A stretch of 64,000 bases of DNA from Lithodes maja (lineage: Eukaryota; Arthropoda; Malacostraca; Decapoda; Lithodidae): positions 34,367-98,366 of the forward strand of contig JBAKBP010007595.1 in the NCBI GenBank assembly GCA_037953745.1, read 5' to 3'. The notes beneath the pieces were generated by a model that was given only the letters and a program-made list of their open reading frames with translations, was not told where the DNA came from and did no database searches. Position numbers and translations under genes: made by a program. Numbering within the stretch: the stretch's first letter is position 1; every line of letters begins with the position of its first letter. This document shows, piece by piece, positions 12,149 through 22,394 of this stretch.

Positions 12149-12777
12149 TTAAGAATGCTTGGGGATCTCCTGTGTCTCATTCAGGGGATCTATGGCAAAC
12201 ACAGGCGTACCAACAATGACAGGTGTTGGGGATTTTTGACCCGTCAACATTTCTAGAAATGTGTTGCCAAACTGCCCCAGGTCGAAAGACGGTTGGCTGG
12301 GTGTGGAGGCAGTAGGTGGGACGAATTTGCGAGGGGGTGCCGTTAAAGGTGGTTGCACCAACAACGACCTCAAGGCTGCAACCTGGTGTGCAGGTAGCAC
12401 GAGGCCCCCAAGACCAGGCTGAGGCTGGGTCGACAGGGTGGGAGGAGGCAGGGTGGTTGCTGGAGTGCCCTGGTACATCACTGTCGGATGCTGCTGTGCC
12501 ACGGGTTGGGGTAGGGGCGCCGGCAAGCCAAAGCTCCTGTGGGCGTGGAGCAAGAGGTCCGGACCAGGCCGGGGCACTCCCTCCGCATGGGCAACCTTGA
12601 ACCTGTCGATGGCTGCCAACAGTTCCAACTTGAGTGTGGTGTTGTAAGCTGGAGGCAGCCCCACACAGTCTTTCACCATGCCCCCAGGGAGTAGCGCCAA
12701 TATTTATGGTCCTGGTCCTCGACCACATCGAACGCCTGACCCAGGTTCTGTCGCAGCTTCTCAGAATTCGCGAGGAC
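12149..12777 (-). pseudogene. Harbinger MADF/Myb-like gene, exon 3 (C-terminal) with one-base frameshift
   Basis: The acceptor TTGTTCAAG precedes 12777. The frame begins VLANSEKLRQNLGQAFDVVE and runs to HKYWRYSLG. It then meets TGA unless one G is restored in the GGGGG run near 12685. After that shift the frame continues GMVKDCVGLPPAYNTTLKLE and LLAAIDRFKVAH, then a Pro/Gln-rich tail ending at TAG or TGA near 12149. The hydrophobic-acidic pattern around LKLELLAAIDRFK resembles the BESS-like interaction segment found after MADF domains. It joins exon 2 in phase 0. Confidence 0.6.
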
Positions 12778-13019
12778 CTTGAACAAGAAACAATAGAACA
12801 TTAAACACACGAAACACAATATTTTAATATTTGACAACAAATTTATTTTAACCAATGAAATGTTGTGGTATTTTGGGAACAAAATATGTTCAAAGTTATT
12901 GTCGATAGTATGGTGTGAAATCATGACATCTTTAGTATTATTATTAATTTATGTTATTGTAATAACTTTGGAAACATAAACACTTTATCTAATAATAGCT
13001 TAGAATTGCAATGGGGTGC

Positions 13020-13346
13020 CACCAATGAACAATGTAACTACAAAGTGCTGTAGTGGGATCTAAAACTGTAGGGAGCTTTAAGATAAAATTGGATAAGCAT
13101 ATGGACGAGAGGGGTTGGGTGTGAAGGGGGATCAGCCGGGTTGGGCCAATCAGCACTCTGCAGACCCCCATAATCCTGCGTTAATCCCTAGCCGTTTTGG
13201 TAAGATGATCCTCAGGGTATTAGAGTGTGGACCCTATATTTGGGCTTTGTAATTAAATTGGGGTTGTGTAGGACAGGGATCTGCCTTGCTTAGGCAAATC
13301 GGCTTTCTGCAGACTCCCATTTTCTTATGTTCTTATGTTCTTATGT
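13020..13346 (+). mobile_element. CR1-like LINE 3' end with (TTCTTATG)n tail, nested in Harbinger intron
   Basis: The plus-strand frame gives VVGSKTVGSFKIKLDKHMDE, the usual last segment of CR1/L2-type RT proteins. A short 3' untranslated part follows, ending in three TTCTTATG units at about 13321-13346 instead of poly(A). It lies in the intron between exons 2 and 3 of the minus-strand MADF gene. Confidence 0.65.
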
Positions 13347-13364
13347 AATATTTTCTCTACTCAC

Positions 13365-13583
13365 TTGCTCCAGGGTCCCGTGTGTTGATGTTGAAGGGAC
13401 AGCACCAGGAGGCTTTCCCTTCTTCACCTTCCGTGCAGGCTGGGCGATGGCTGGGGGTGTGTCCTCCTCTTCCTGACTGCCAGCAGATGGGTCATCCACC
13501 TCGTAGACTGGGACAGAAGGTGTTTGGGTGCGGTGAGGGACAGGAACACCAGCAGGCACCGGTGCTGCAGCCTGGGCAGCAGT
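13365..13583 (-). CDS. Harbinger MADF/Myb-like gene, exon 2
   Basis: The exon runs from acceptor CACAACAG| at 13584 to donor CAA|GTGAGT after 13365: 219 bases, 73 codons, phase 0 on both sides. It is Ala/Pro-rich (QAAAPVPAGVPVPHRTQ), then acidic (DPSAGSQEEEDT), then basic (RKVKKGKPPG). This is a low-complexity linker between the DNA-binding and C-terminal parts. No known domain. Confidence 0.65.
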
Positions 13584-13859
13584 CTGTTGTGACATGAATG
13601 TAGAATTAGTAACATGTATTTATTTATGTAAATAACTTTTAAAATACAATTTAACATAACCATTCATCCTTGTAACCTTTAAAATAACATGAATAAACTG
13701 ATTTGAGTTATTATGCGTTTCATTAACAAATATTTGAAGTTTAACACGATAAATTGAACACAATAATAGCATCATTATAAGCAAAATAATTATGAAAATA
13801 ACCTAAAACTAACACTGTCACTGTGGAAGGGTTTGAAAACATAAGAAATATCAACGTAC
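13584..13859 (-). other. Intron 1 of the MADF/Myb-like gene
   Basis: AT-rich, with GT...AG ends on the minus strand (GTACG at 13859, CAG at 13584). Confidence 0.6.
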
Positions 13860-14519
13860 CTGAGGCATACCAAGTGACCGGGGCTTCTTCTGACGGACGA
13901 TGAGTGGCTTCATGAAGTGGAATATGCTGAGGATCCACCTCTCCCTCTCAGTCAGTCGTTTGGCCCCATCACCACTCTTCAACTTGCTGAGCCGGCCGAA
14001 CCTGGAGCGAAGAGATCCCCACCAGGTCTTCAAATCGAAGGCGGTCATTGGTGGGTCCATGGTCGCAGCCTTCTCCGCCCATACAGACTCTATATGTTCC
14101 TTATTCTTGTGCCGGGGGTCCCCCTTGTCAATAATGAAAGGCGCATCCAGCTCAATCCAATCAGCCAGCATCCTCTCCGTCTCCTCCGTCAGTATCACGT
14201 TCGTCTTCTTCCTGCGGCGTTTCTTTGGTGGAGCCTGGCTGTTGGGAAGTGCAGGTTCTACTTCTTCCTCCTCTTCTTCCTCGTCACTCTCATCATCCAC
14301 TTCAACCTCGAGTTCTCCACTATCGGGGCCGAGGTCGAGAACAATTTCACCTTCAGGCGTCGAGGGGCCAGGCTGAGAGGGGTCAGAGTTGGAGGGGCCA
14401 GGCTGAGAGGGGTCATAGTTGGAGGGGCCGGGCTGAGATGGGTCACCAGGTGATGTGTCTCCAGACGTCGAGGTGGCAGGGGAAGCCTTCCTGACTTTCT
14501 TCACTCCTTTCTTCTGCAT
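13860..14519 (-). CDS. Harbinger MADF/Myb-like DNA-binding protein, exon 1
   Basis: ATG at 14519 starts MQKKGVKKVRKASPATSTSG. Three copies of a DPSQPGPSN-type repeat follow (residues about 25-60), then a long acidic run (DESDEEEEEEEVE), a basic stretch PPKKRRRKK, and a trihelix region: ILTEETERMLADWIEL, the acid/aromatic core HIESVWAEKA, then LKTWWGSLRSRFGRLSKL. The three helix-borne tryptophans mark a MADF/Myb-SANT-like domain. In Harbinger elements this second protein binds the ends and helps the transposase enter the nucleus. The exon ends at CCTCAG|GTACG (13860), 220 codons, phase 0. The nine-residue repeats are 27 bp direct repeats in the DNA (14363-14446). Confidence 0.85.
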
Positions 14520-14814
14520 GGTTCAGGGCAGGGCAGGGTGCAGAGGGTGACAAGCAGGGCAGGGCAGGGTGCAAAGGGTGGCAAGCAGGGCAGGGGGGCA
14601 GGGTGAAGAGGGTGGCAAGCAGGTGGCAGGGTTGTTGTTTGCTGCTCCGGTGTGGTGAGAGGTATGACGGGAGTGTCCCCCGCTGCTGCTTATATACCCC
14701 CCCGTACACCGTTGCCGCGTCTTCCCGCCAACACGTAGTGTGGCGGTGTTGCCAGATGCGGCCGGACTTACTTTCACTTTCACGTTTTACGTGAACATTG
14801 TACGATTGGCGGAA

Positions 14815-14900
14815 GAAACTTACGTTTTACCTGTCTAGCTGCTACGTTTTACGTGGCTGCACCCGTAATACGTAGCAGCTAGACAGGTAAAACGTATGCA
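14815..14900. repeat. Subterminal hairpin of the Harbinger element
   Basis: ACGTTTTACCTGTCTAGCTG and its complement (CAGCTAGACAGGTAAAACGT) flank a short loop at about 14823-14898. ACGTTTTACGT motifs recur around it. Likely transposase or MADF binding region (inference). Confidence 0.7.
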
Positions 14901-15164
14901 TTCCCAACTTTTTACATACGTGAGCACGAGCCCCGTATCCGATTCGAAATCCAAAGGATACCGGGCGACCTTGGCCGCACCAACCACCTACAAGACCAGC
15001 GTGGCTACACCCGCCATGCGTACCAACCCCCACGACTAGACACAATTTCATTTAAGTTTTGCGTACTAAGCCCTTACGTTTTACGTATTCGGTTGCCAAC
15101 TACCAATAAACCTTCGTACGGGAGCATACGGGAGCATATACGTGAATGTGTGACCCCAGCATAA

Positions 15165-15272
15165 CGAGTACCCTTGGCAAGTTGGTATGATAGGTAGCTC
15201 CTCCGCGCCTTACTGTGGGGCCTCCATCATAGCCGACCAATGGGTGCTCACAGCCGCTCACTGCGTTGACGG
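15165..15272 (+). pseudogene. Trypsin-like serine protease, exon part 2 (catalytic His)
   Basis: Immediately after the right TAA the frame reads EYPWQVGMIGSSS, CGASIIADQW and VLTAAHCVDG. That is the strand after IVGG, the Cys pair and the TAAHC box with the catalytic histidine. It ends GAC GG|GTATTG at 15272. Reading from 9781 straight to 15165 keeps one frame (GTT AAC GAG TAC), so the only damage in this exon is the transposon. Confidence 0.9.
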
Positions 15273-15559
15273 GTATTGTTATTAATTTTAATCTACAGGA
15301 GTTGGCTTTTGGTATTTATATGCACAGAACACATACATTTCGAGCAGAAATGGGAATCTCCAGATAAAACAAACTTTGTTGTATCATGGACAAAAATCAA
15401 CCTTACATCTGTTTCATATGTTAACATAACATTATTATAATAATGATATCGTTTCATGAAACTATATTATACACTGTATATTATCTAAATTTAAAATGTC
15501 AAATATTGTATTAATGATTAATCTGTATGGACTTTGTTGTCAAAGATAGAACTACAATA

Positions 15560-16021
15560 ATTAACCCTTGAGTACTATGATGTGTTTTAAAAGTATATTT
15601 TGACTATCATTATACTATTTTATCCAGCTTAGGAAGGATTTGTGGCCGTCAAAAGTATACTTGGATTGATTTTGACCCCTTCCGAAAGAAATCTATAGTC
15701 GCTTAATGATAGCCAGAATAAATGAGAGAAACGCGTCCCCTTGTACTGAGAGTCAAGTAAGCTGCACATGAATGTCAGGGGATGATATTGTCATTATGTC
15801 AGAATTGGTAACCCTTTCACTACCGGGGATGTATGTAGTTGTTTTATCAGCTATATTTAGACAATTTTATGCAGCTCAGGAAGGATCTGGGGTAGTAAAA
15901 AGGGTTAATTCAGATATTCAGTAGCCTCGTAATTGCTACAGTACCGTCCAAAGCTGAATACAATCGTCTAAAAACAGCTACATTCAAATAAAGCAGACGT
16001 CACCGGTAATGAAGGGGTTAA
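15560..16021. repeat. Two diverged copies of palindromic MITE family 2 (TTAACCCTTT ends)
   Basis: The copies are about 15560-15760 and 15808-16021. The second starts TAACCCTTTCACTACCGG and ends CCGGTAATGAAGGGGTTAA. Inner blocks ATTTAGACAATTTTATGCAG and CTGAATACAATCGTCTAAA are inverted. Family members: 32690-32945, 40600-40804, 53055-53268, 63038-63408. Confidence 0.65.
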
Positions 16022-16235
16022 GGGGGAGTTAGTTGCCTTTTCGCGACTCCTTTCTCCCTCAGGTTTAGCTTTGTGATTTTTAGACATTTGCTCCATTACT
16101 TTGTTAATTTTAGGAACTTTCGTCACATTTCTTTATCAATACCTTTCGTGCCATTTAGGTGTCGAGTTTGTTCTGGAGCGGGACATTTTTATACCGAAAT
16201 AAATTTACAACTTTATCTCGAAGGGAGATCTTAAG
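16018..16235 (+). repeat. Half copy of TTAA-flanked MITE family 1
   Basis: Starts TTAAGGGGGAGT and contains CATTTAGGTGTCGA and GGGACATTTTTATACCGA, mirrored versions of the family core. The right arm is absent. Confidence 0.5.
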
Positions 16236-16331
16236 GAAAAGTTATTTAGCTTGACGTACTTCTAAGAAGGGAACTAAAACAATCAATACATAAACTACCC
16301 CCATATATTAAGAAGTGTCTGTGTTCCTCAG

Positions 16332-16425
16332 AAAATCTCCTGGCGCCATAAGGTTGGTGGTGGGAGAACACGACCATACAGTGACTGGGGAAACTGATGC
16401 TACAAAACAACTGACCATTACACAG
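16332..16425 (+). CDS. Trypsin-like serine protease, next exon
   Basis: Acceptor GTTCCTCAG| at 16331, donor CACAG|GTAGT after 16425. Joined to GG from the previous exon, the frame reads GKSPGAIRLVVGEHDHTV, then TGETDATKQLTITQ. This is the loop and LGEHD strand that follow the TAAHC box in decapod-type trypsins. The phase fits the previous exon exactly. No further protease exon (DIAL, GDSGGP) is recognisable before the end of the window. Confidence 0.85.
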
Positions 16426-16612
16426 GTAGTATTGCATTATAGTATACATTGTATATGCCTTAGTAATGTTTCCCAGGGAAACGTCAATGCTAACAGATTA
16501 TTGTGTATAGAATATGCTCATCTGAAGAAAAATATTACTTAGTGAACATGATTTATTGAAAAATGTTTTTCCCCTTAAACTTTACTGTATTTTCAAATAA
16601 TTTATGATATAA

Positions 16613-16619
<7 letters not shown>

Positions 16620-16673
<54 letters not shown>
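16620..16673. repeat. (TA)n microsatellite
   Basis: About 27 TA units next to the 5' truncation point of the LINE. Confidence 0.95.
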
Positions 16674-16675
<2 letters not shown>

Positions 16676-16812
16676 TGTATATATACTGTACTGTAAATAT
16701 ATACTCCCCGAGATAAGAAAACAAAGGTGAAACTGCTAGAGATTCATAGCAGTAATGATGTCTACGCCAACAAAATCATTGATGCCCCAGGGGGTAAGGG
16801 GGCCTTCATCTA

Positions 16813-17247
16813 ATGGTGGAGGAAAAACACAATATGCCTCACGCATGTTACTGCGTGTGTGTCGTACAAGGCGACCATGCTGGTTCAAATGACGTCATGC
16901 GCACCAGATCTGAAGAGTTGATGGAGAAATATCGCAAGATGATCCAGCACTACAAAAACAAGTCAAGGAATATCATCATCTCAGGCATTCTCCCCAAGAT
17001 CGACGCACCTGACAAATTCTACGACAAGGCCTTCAGCACAAATAGCCGACTAAAACATTTGTGTCTGAGGGAAGAAGTTGAATTCATCAACCTCTGGGAC
17101 AACTTCTACAACCAGCCTACTCTGTTCCGCAAGGATGGCACTCATCTAAACCCTGTGGGTTCAGCACGCATGGGTCGTCTCCTACACGAAGCAGTCCGCA
17201 GCCATGGATCAAAAAACGCCATCCGAGAAGAAGCAGCAGTGACATAA
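16813..17247 (+). pseudogene. LINE ORF1 fragment, SGNH (GDSL-like) esterase domain
   Basis: The frame holds GSNDVMRTRSEELMEKYRKM (SGNH block III, Asn of GxND), NIIISGILPKI (core strand) and FRKDGTHLNPVGSARMG (block V, Asp/His of DGTHL). Esterase domains of this type are known in ORF1 of CR1-group LINEs. The GDS block I would lie upstream, where the frame is broken (a stop after IDAPGGKGAFI at about 16810) and then truncated. A relic of the same domain is split across 43838-44056 and 47995-48228. Confidence 0.75.
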
Positions 17248-17330
17248 ATCATCCAACGCCAAGAAAAACACAGAGGCAACCGAGGACCACCAGCGATAAG
17301 GACCGGAGACAGCGAGGACCGAGGACAGCC

Positions 17331-20207
17331 ATGAACATAAATGTAGATCCGACAAGAACCAAAAATATTATTAAAGCGCGTTCCGTGAGTTCTAAAATAA
17401 CAAATTTAAAGGTTTTCTATGCAAACGCTCGTAGCATACGTAATAAATTTTCAGATTTAGAGGAGCTAGTGTTTACAGAAAATTATGATGTGATTGGCAT
17501 AACAGAATCTTGGCTCAATACAGAAGATAGAGACTTTTTAGCAGAGTATTCACTTCCCGGTTATGTAATGTTTGAGAAAAGCCGAATAAATCGAAATGGA
17601 GGTGGCGTTTTACTTTATATCAAAGAAAGTCTTAACCCTACCCTCTTGTCAAAACCTCAAATTGTGAACGTCGACGCATCTTTTGTGCTAATAAAGAATA
17701 ATAAAGGTACCAAAATAATACTTGCATTAATATACAGACCTCCAGCTCAATCAGTGCAAACTGACCGAGAAATTTACGAACAAATTGCAGATGTAAGTAA
17801 CTCACAAGATACCGTAATTTTTGGTGACTTTAATTTACCTGTGACCAAGTGGGGCGATACTCTTACTTCACACTCCGGACATGACTTGTATACGAACTTG
17901 CAAGAGAGTTCGCTTTATCAATTTGTTGGAACGCCGACCCGTGGTAATAACGTTCTTGACATTGTACTTGCAACAAAAGAAGAATTAATAGAGAATTTGA
18001 ATGTTGGTGATGAATTCAGTAACAGCGACCATCATACGATAACTTTCACTTTAAACTTTACTAGTAACGAACCAAATAGTAGCATCGAAAAAGTCCCTAA
18101 TTTCAAGAAAGCAAACTTTCCTAAACTTAGAGCTATGTTTAAAGAAACTGACTGGAGCTTTTTAATTCACAATAACGACATAAATACATCTTGGAAGTTA
18201 TTCGAAGCCACTTACCTAAAAGCAGTGCAAGACTGCATACCATCGAAAACTCGGCGTCCAGGCCATAATAATAAGCCCAAATGGTGGAATAAAGATATTT
18301 CAAACTGCCTGCTTGCTAAAAAATTTGCTAATGATAGATTAAAATCCTCACAAAATGACGAAGAACGGCTGAAATTTGTAGAGCTACGACGCAAAGCCAA
18401 AAAGTTAATTAAGCAAAGTAAAAAGACCTTAGAGTTACATATTGCGAATCAAAGTAAAACAAACCCGAAAGAATTCTATAGTTATATCAGAAAGAAAAAA
18501 GTAGTTACTTCAACTGTTGGACCGTTAGTCGATGAAAATGGAGAATACACCAAAGACGAAGAACAAATGAGTAATGCCCTCAATACCTTCTTTGCATCAG
18601 TTTTTACAACAGAAGACCTCAGTGATATTCCTACACCATCGCCGATTCAGATTGATAATTCAGATGTTTTAAGCAATATCACCGTTACAGAGAGAGAAGT
18701 ATTGAATTGTTTAGATAAACTCAAGGTAAATAAAACGCCTGGACCTGATACAATCTCGCCTAGAGTTCTAAAGGAAGCTAAGGATGAGCTCTCTAAACCA
18801 CTGACATTACTATTCAATAAATCCTTGCAGTCTGGAACTATGCCCGATCAGTGGAAGCTAGCCAACGTAACACCGATATTCAAAAAAGGCAGCAAATCCC
18901 TATCCAGTGACTATCGTCCAATTAGCTTAACCTCAGTTGTATGTAAAATGCTAGAAACGGTCATAAGAGACAGACTCGTAAATCACTTAGAGGAAAATAA
19001 CATACTTAAAGATACTCAACACGGCTTTCGTAAAAAACGTTCCTGTTTAACAAACCTCTTAGACTTCTTCCACGATATCCTCAACCTCTACGATGAGAGT
19101 AAAGCTGTAGATATTATATACCTTGATTTTCAAAAGGCCTTTGACAAAGTTCCCCACAAACGTTTACTGCTAAAACTAAAAGCGCATGGAATACAAGACG
19201 GTGTGTTGAAATGGATAGAAAATTGGCTCAGCGACAGAAAGCAAAGAGTAGTCATAAACGGTAAGGCATCAAAATGGACCAATGTAAGTAGCGGGGTACC
19301 CCAGGGATCGGTACTAGGACCAATTCTCTTTCTAATTTACATCAACGACATAGATGAGGGTCTCACCTGTACAATCTCAAAATTTGCTGACGATACAAAA
19401 ATTGCAAATAGCGTACTCTCAAAAGAACAAGTTGACGATATGCAACACAATCTAGATAAATTGTCATGTTGGGCCCAAATTTGGCAAATGAGTTTCAATG
19501 CGGATAAATGTAAAGTACTACATATCGGATACCTAAATGAGAAAGCAAACTATTCGATGAATGGCACTCCGCTTAAGAATGTAAACAGAGAAACCGATCT
19601 GGGAGTAACAATATCGAGTAACCTAAAACCGAGTCAACAATGTTCAGAAGTTGTTAAGAAGGCAAACAAAATAATTGGCTTTATAGGCAGGTCATTTGAG
19701 CATAAATCCAAAGAAGTTATCCTAACCCTTTACAATTCCTTAGTCCGCCCTCTTCTGGAATACTGCGTTCAATCCTGGTGCCCTTATTACCAAAAAGATA
19801 TAAACAAGCTAGAACGAGTTCAACGTAGAGTTACCAAAATGATACCTAGCCTAAAGAACAAACCATACGAAGAGCGTCTTAGAGAATTAAATCTATTTCC
19901 TTTAACCCAGCGCAGATTAAGAGGCGACTTAATTCAAGTGTTCAAAATCATCAAAGGCATCGACAATATGAACTGTAGTAAGTACTTCACTATCGACCAA
20001 TCTAATTACACGCGGGGAAACGGTTGCAAAATTATTGGTAAATCTTTTAACTCGCACGAATCTAAGAATTTCTTCTTCAATCGAGTTGTCAACTTGTGGA
20101 ATGGGCTTCCCCGAAACGTTATAGACTGCATCACCGTTGATTCATTTAAACTTCGCCTAGACAAATATCTCGCATCAAACCCGCGACTGACTGCGTTTGT
20201 AAATTAA
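17331..20207 (+). CDS. LINE ORF2: AP endonuclease and reverse transcriptase, intact
   Basis: 958 codons, no stops. The endonuclease (about residues 25-240) has FYANARSIRNKF, GITESWLN (Glu), ALIYRPP, IFGDFNLP (Asp/Asn) and SNSDHHTITF (SDH). The RT (about 450-720) has VNKTPGPDTISPRVLKEA, VTPIFKKGS, YRPISLTSVVCKMLE, QHGFRKKRSC, DIIYLDFQKAFDKVPH, SGVPQGSVLGP and the catalytic SKFADDTKIA. A thumb and C-terminal domain follow, with LVRPLLEYCVQSWCPYY and ERVQRRVTKMIPSL. All catalytic residues are present, so this copy could still be active. It nicks chromosomal DNA and copies LINE RNA in place. ATG 17331 is the first in frame, 84 bases after the ORF1 remnant. It sits about 0.9 kb downstream of the last recognised protease exon, so possibly in a protease intron. 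Confidence 0.95.
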   Translation: MNINVDPTRTKNIIKARSVSSKITNLKVFYANARSIRNKFSDLEELVFTENYDVIGITESWLNTEDRDFLAEYSLPGYVMFEKSRINRNGGGVLLYIKESLNPTLLSKPQIVNVDASFVLIKNNKGTKIILALIYRPPAQSVQTDREIYEQIADVSNSQDTVIFGDFNLPVTKWGDTLTSHSGHDLYTNLQESSLYQFVGTPTRGNNVLDIVLATKEELIENLNVGDEFSNSDHHTITFTLNFTSNEPNSSIEKVPNFKKANFPKLRAMFKETDWSFLIHNNDINTSWKLFEATYLKAVQDCIPSKTRRPGHNNKPKWWNKDISNCLLAKKFANDRLKSSQNDEERLKFVELRRKAKKLIKQSKKTLELHIANQSKTNPKEFYSYIRKKKVVTSTVGPLVDENGEYTKDEEQMSNALNTFFASVFTTEDLSDIPTPSPIQIDNSDVLSNITVTEREVLNCLDKLKVNKTPGPDTISPRVLKEAKDELSKPLTLLFNKSLQSGTMPDQWKLANVTPIFKKGSKSLSSDYRPISLTSVVCKMLETVIRDRLVNHLEENNILKDTQHGFRKKRSCLTNLLDFFHDILNLYDESKAVDIIYLDFQKAFDKVPHKRLLLKLKAHGIQDGVLKWIENWLSDRKQRVVINGKASKWTNVSSGVPQGSVLGPILFLIYINDIDEGLTCTISKFADDTKIANSVLSKEQVDDMQHNLDKLSCWAQIWQMSFNADKCKVLHIGYLNEKANYSMNGTPLKNVNRETDLGVTISSNLKPSQQCSEVVKKANKIIGFIGRSFEHKSKEVILTLYNSLVRPLLEYCVQSWCPYYQKDINKLERVQRRVTKMIPSLKNKPYEERLRELNLFPLTQRRLRGDLIQVFKIIKGIDNMNCSKYFTIDQSNYTRGNGCKIIGKSFNSHESKNFFFNRVVNLWNGLPRNVIDCITVDSFKLRLDKYLASNPRLTAFVN

Positions 20208-20444
20208 TAACTTTATTTTATCCCCCCCTCAGTTACTAACCCATCTGTCCCCTACTAACTTCCTAATCCTGCCACGGATATTAGTTCCAGGGCAGTAATT
20301 CCCTTTCCAATGTTCCCTTACCCACTCTAAACCACTGTTTGGACACTTGATCCTCAGTGTTTTGGAGGACAAGCAACCTAGAAGGGTCACTGGATCTGTT
20401 GTTGCTTGATTTCCTTTGTACTCCTTTGTACTCCTTTGACTAAT

Positions 20445-21580
20445 ATGGGGGATGGCGATAGACTTGTGGACCAACAGCCATTACTGTGCAATAAAGTCTT
20501 TATCTCAGCACTGTCTTGGTAATTAACGACGACTTCATTTCCGATGTCTGGAGTATTTCCATTGACACCACACTGGGGCCCATAAATATAGCAACCACCT
20601 ATCTCCCTCCCAGAAGGCCTTACCTCCCCTTCCCCGATGTCCACAAGCTGGCATATCAAAACGCACCTACATAATAATTATATCCTTGGTGATTTGAATG
20701 CGAAGCATACTCTGATAGGAGACAGATCGAACAATGCGGTGGGTCTTGGCCTTGCTCGATTCATGACAACTACCAAAATTATGCACCTAGGACCCAATTT
20801 TCCGACACTAATCAGGCATAATTCCAGCTCAAAACCAGATATAATCTTATCAAATAACAGGACTTACCATAACACAAGAATAGAACCAGGACCCCTCAAC
20901 TCGGCTGACCACCTCCCTATAATTGTTACTATTACTCCTACGGCAATCACCATCCTGACCACCCCAAGACTTGATCTTATAAAGGCAAACTGGGAAATAT
21001 TTAATCAAGCAATAAGAGATAATTTGGCAGCACAATAAAACCTAAATCTAGATGGGGTGGGAAGGGAAGAAATAGACGAAGCCTTGGACTCGTGGTACAA
21101 TATCATAGAAGCCGCAATTGACAACTCTATCCCAACTACACACAAAACCCGAATATGCAAACCAATCATTACGCCACTTCTCCGAGAAATTCAACATAGA
21201 GGCTTAGAGCCGACGAAGAAGTGAATGGTTGGGACGACAACAAATACCTTCAATACCGACGCCTTCAGCAACACCTCATTGATGAAAACCAGAATATAAG
21301 CAATCAAAACTGGGAAAGGCAGATGGGTTTCCTAATTGCTATTTATAAAGAACCCAATCGTTTTGGCAAAAAAAAAAAAAAAAACAAAATGCAAGGCAAC
21401 TCTAATGAACCAACTAAGTATATCCTAAATGAAAACAACGAAAACATAATTATATGATGATGCGGGGAAAGAGAGAGTCTTCTGTCACATTTGGAGTAAT
21501 GTCTTTAGGATCTCAGATGAGGAGAATGAGAACTTTGACGAGGATAATGAGGTGACTATCAACCCGGTCACACGAGAGAT
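20445..21580 (+). mobile_element. Second LINE, endonuclease fragment, broken
   Basis: Plus-strand fragments, in order: FISDVWSISIDTTLGPINIA (other frame, from about 20530), YIILGDLNAK (20670s), DIILSNNRTYHNTRIEPGPL, SADHLPIIVTI (endonuclease SDH-like box), and later SDEENENFDEDNEVTINP near 21510-21560. This order fits a Jockey-type endonuclease and linker. Stops and an A run at 21368-21384 break it. It may be the 5' part of the family at 853-2840, but I see no overlap to prove it. Confidence 0.65.
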
Positions 21581-21599
21581 CACACTCTTCTTATTCTAA

Positions 21600-22068
21600 C
21601 TAAAGAATGTTTTTCATATTTCCAACTACATCCAAATTCCTGTGGCTTATATTACAAAAAGTTAAGTGATGACAAATGGTTTTTATATATGAACATAGTG
21701 GTATTTTTCATCTCTTTACAAAAGTGTCATCAGCATTTGTTTATCATCAACACTTTTTGTATATGCAAATATATTAAATTATAAGGTACACCTGCGCGGA
21801 AAACTGTTTACATAATATTTGTTGTATTGTTTTGTTATGAGGCTTATAGCTGCGTATTATAGTTACACGTATAGCGAATGGTATGATAAACTAATATAAC
21901 AATGACAAACTTCCTTGGCCTAATAGTTAATTTTTGTATGAATATATATAAATACACATTCATCAAATACAATAATACTCTAGTAACAATTTCAAAATTC
22001 AAATTCTTTACACAATACACGATTATTACATTACACTAACTATTTTTACAAAAACAAAAATTAATTAA
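21600..22068. other. No gene seen
   Basis: AT-rich sequence without open frames or clear repeats. Confidence 0.4.
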
Positions 22069-22386
22069 ATACCGTGCAACACTCTCATAATTGTGTTTAC
22101 ATACACGTACTGCACCAGTCACAGGAGGGCACCGGGACGGGACGCACAAATACCAATACCGTGCAACACTCTCATAATTGTGTTTACATACACATACTAT
22201 ACCAGTCACAGGAGGGCACCGGGACGCACAAATACCGTGCAACACTCTCATAATTGTGTTTACATACACGTACTGTACCAGTCACAGGAGGGCGCCGGGA
22301 CGCACAAATACCGTGCAACACTCTCATAATTGTGTTTACATACACGTACTGTACCAGTTACAGGAGGGCGCCGGGACACACAAATC
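22069..22386. repeat. Minisatellite, about 77 bp unit, four copies
   Basis: Each unit starts ACCGTGCAACACTCTCATAA and ends GGGCRCCGGGACGCACAAAT. The first copy has an 8-12 bp expansion (GGGACGGGACG). Units are almost identical. Confidence 0.9.
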
Positions 22387-22394
22387 AGTCATCT

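Larger units (their letters stand above)
9782..15161. mobile_element. PIF/Harbinger DNA transposon, 5380 bp, with TIRs and TAA target duplication
   Basis: The ends are perfect inverted repeats: TGCTGGGGTCACACATTCACG at 9782 and its complement ending at 15161. Both ends continue with CCCGTATGCTCCCGT-type subterminal sequence. The flanks are TAA at 9779-9781 and TAA at 15162-15164, the 3 bp target typical of PIF/Harbinger. It carries two genes in converging orientation, a DDE transposase on plus and a MADF/Myb-like DNA-binding protein on minus, which is the classical two-gene Harbinger layout. Removing the element with one TAA restores an open serine-protease exon. A LINE 3' end (13020-13346) and a (TA)n tract are nested in it. 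Confidence 0.95.
15273..16331 (+). other. Protease intron containing palindromic repeats
   Basis: GT at 15273 and TTCCTCAG before 16332 bound the intron. It is AT-rich and holds two diverged palindromic MITE copies and half of a TTAA-type MITE. Confidence 0.7.
16745..20445 (+). mobile_element. CR1-like LINE (family C), nearly complete ORF2, 5'-truncated ORF1
   Basis: Esterase-type ORF1 remnant, intact endonuclease/RT ORF2, and a 3'UTR (20208-20445) ending in repeated CCTTTGTACT units instead of poly(A), as in CR1-group LINEs. The 3' part recurs at 61617-62622 (plus), 54106-54283 (plus) and 36546-36671 (minus). The close match to 61617-62622 implies recent activity. The 5' end is lost next to a (TA)n tract. 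Confidence 0.9.

Noticed and set aside
12316..12647. Plus-strand frames opposite the Harbinger MADF exon
   Set aside because: Shadows of the GC-rich minus-strand coding exon.
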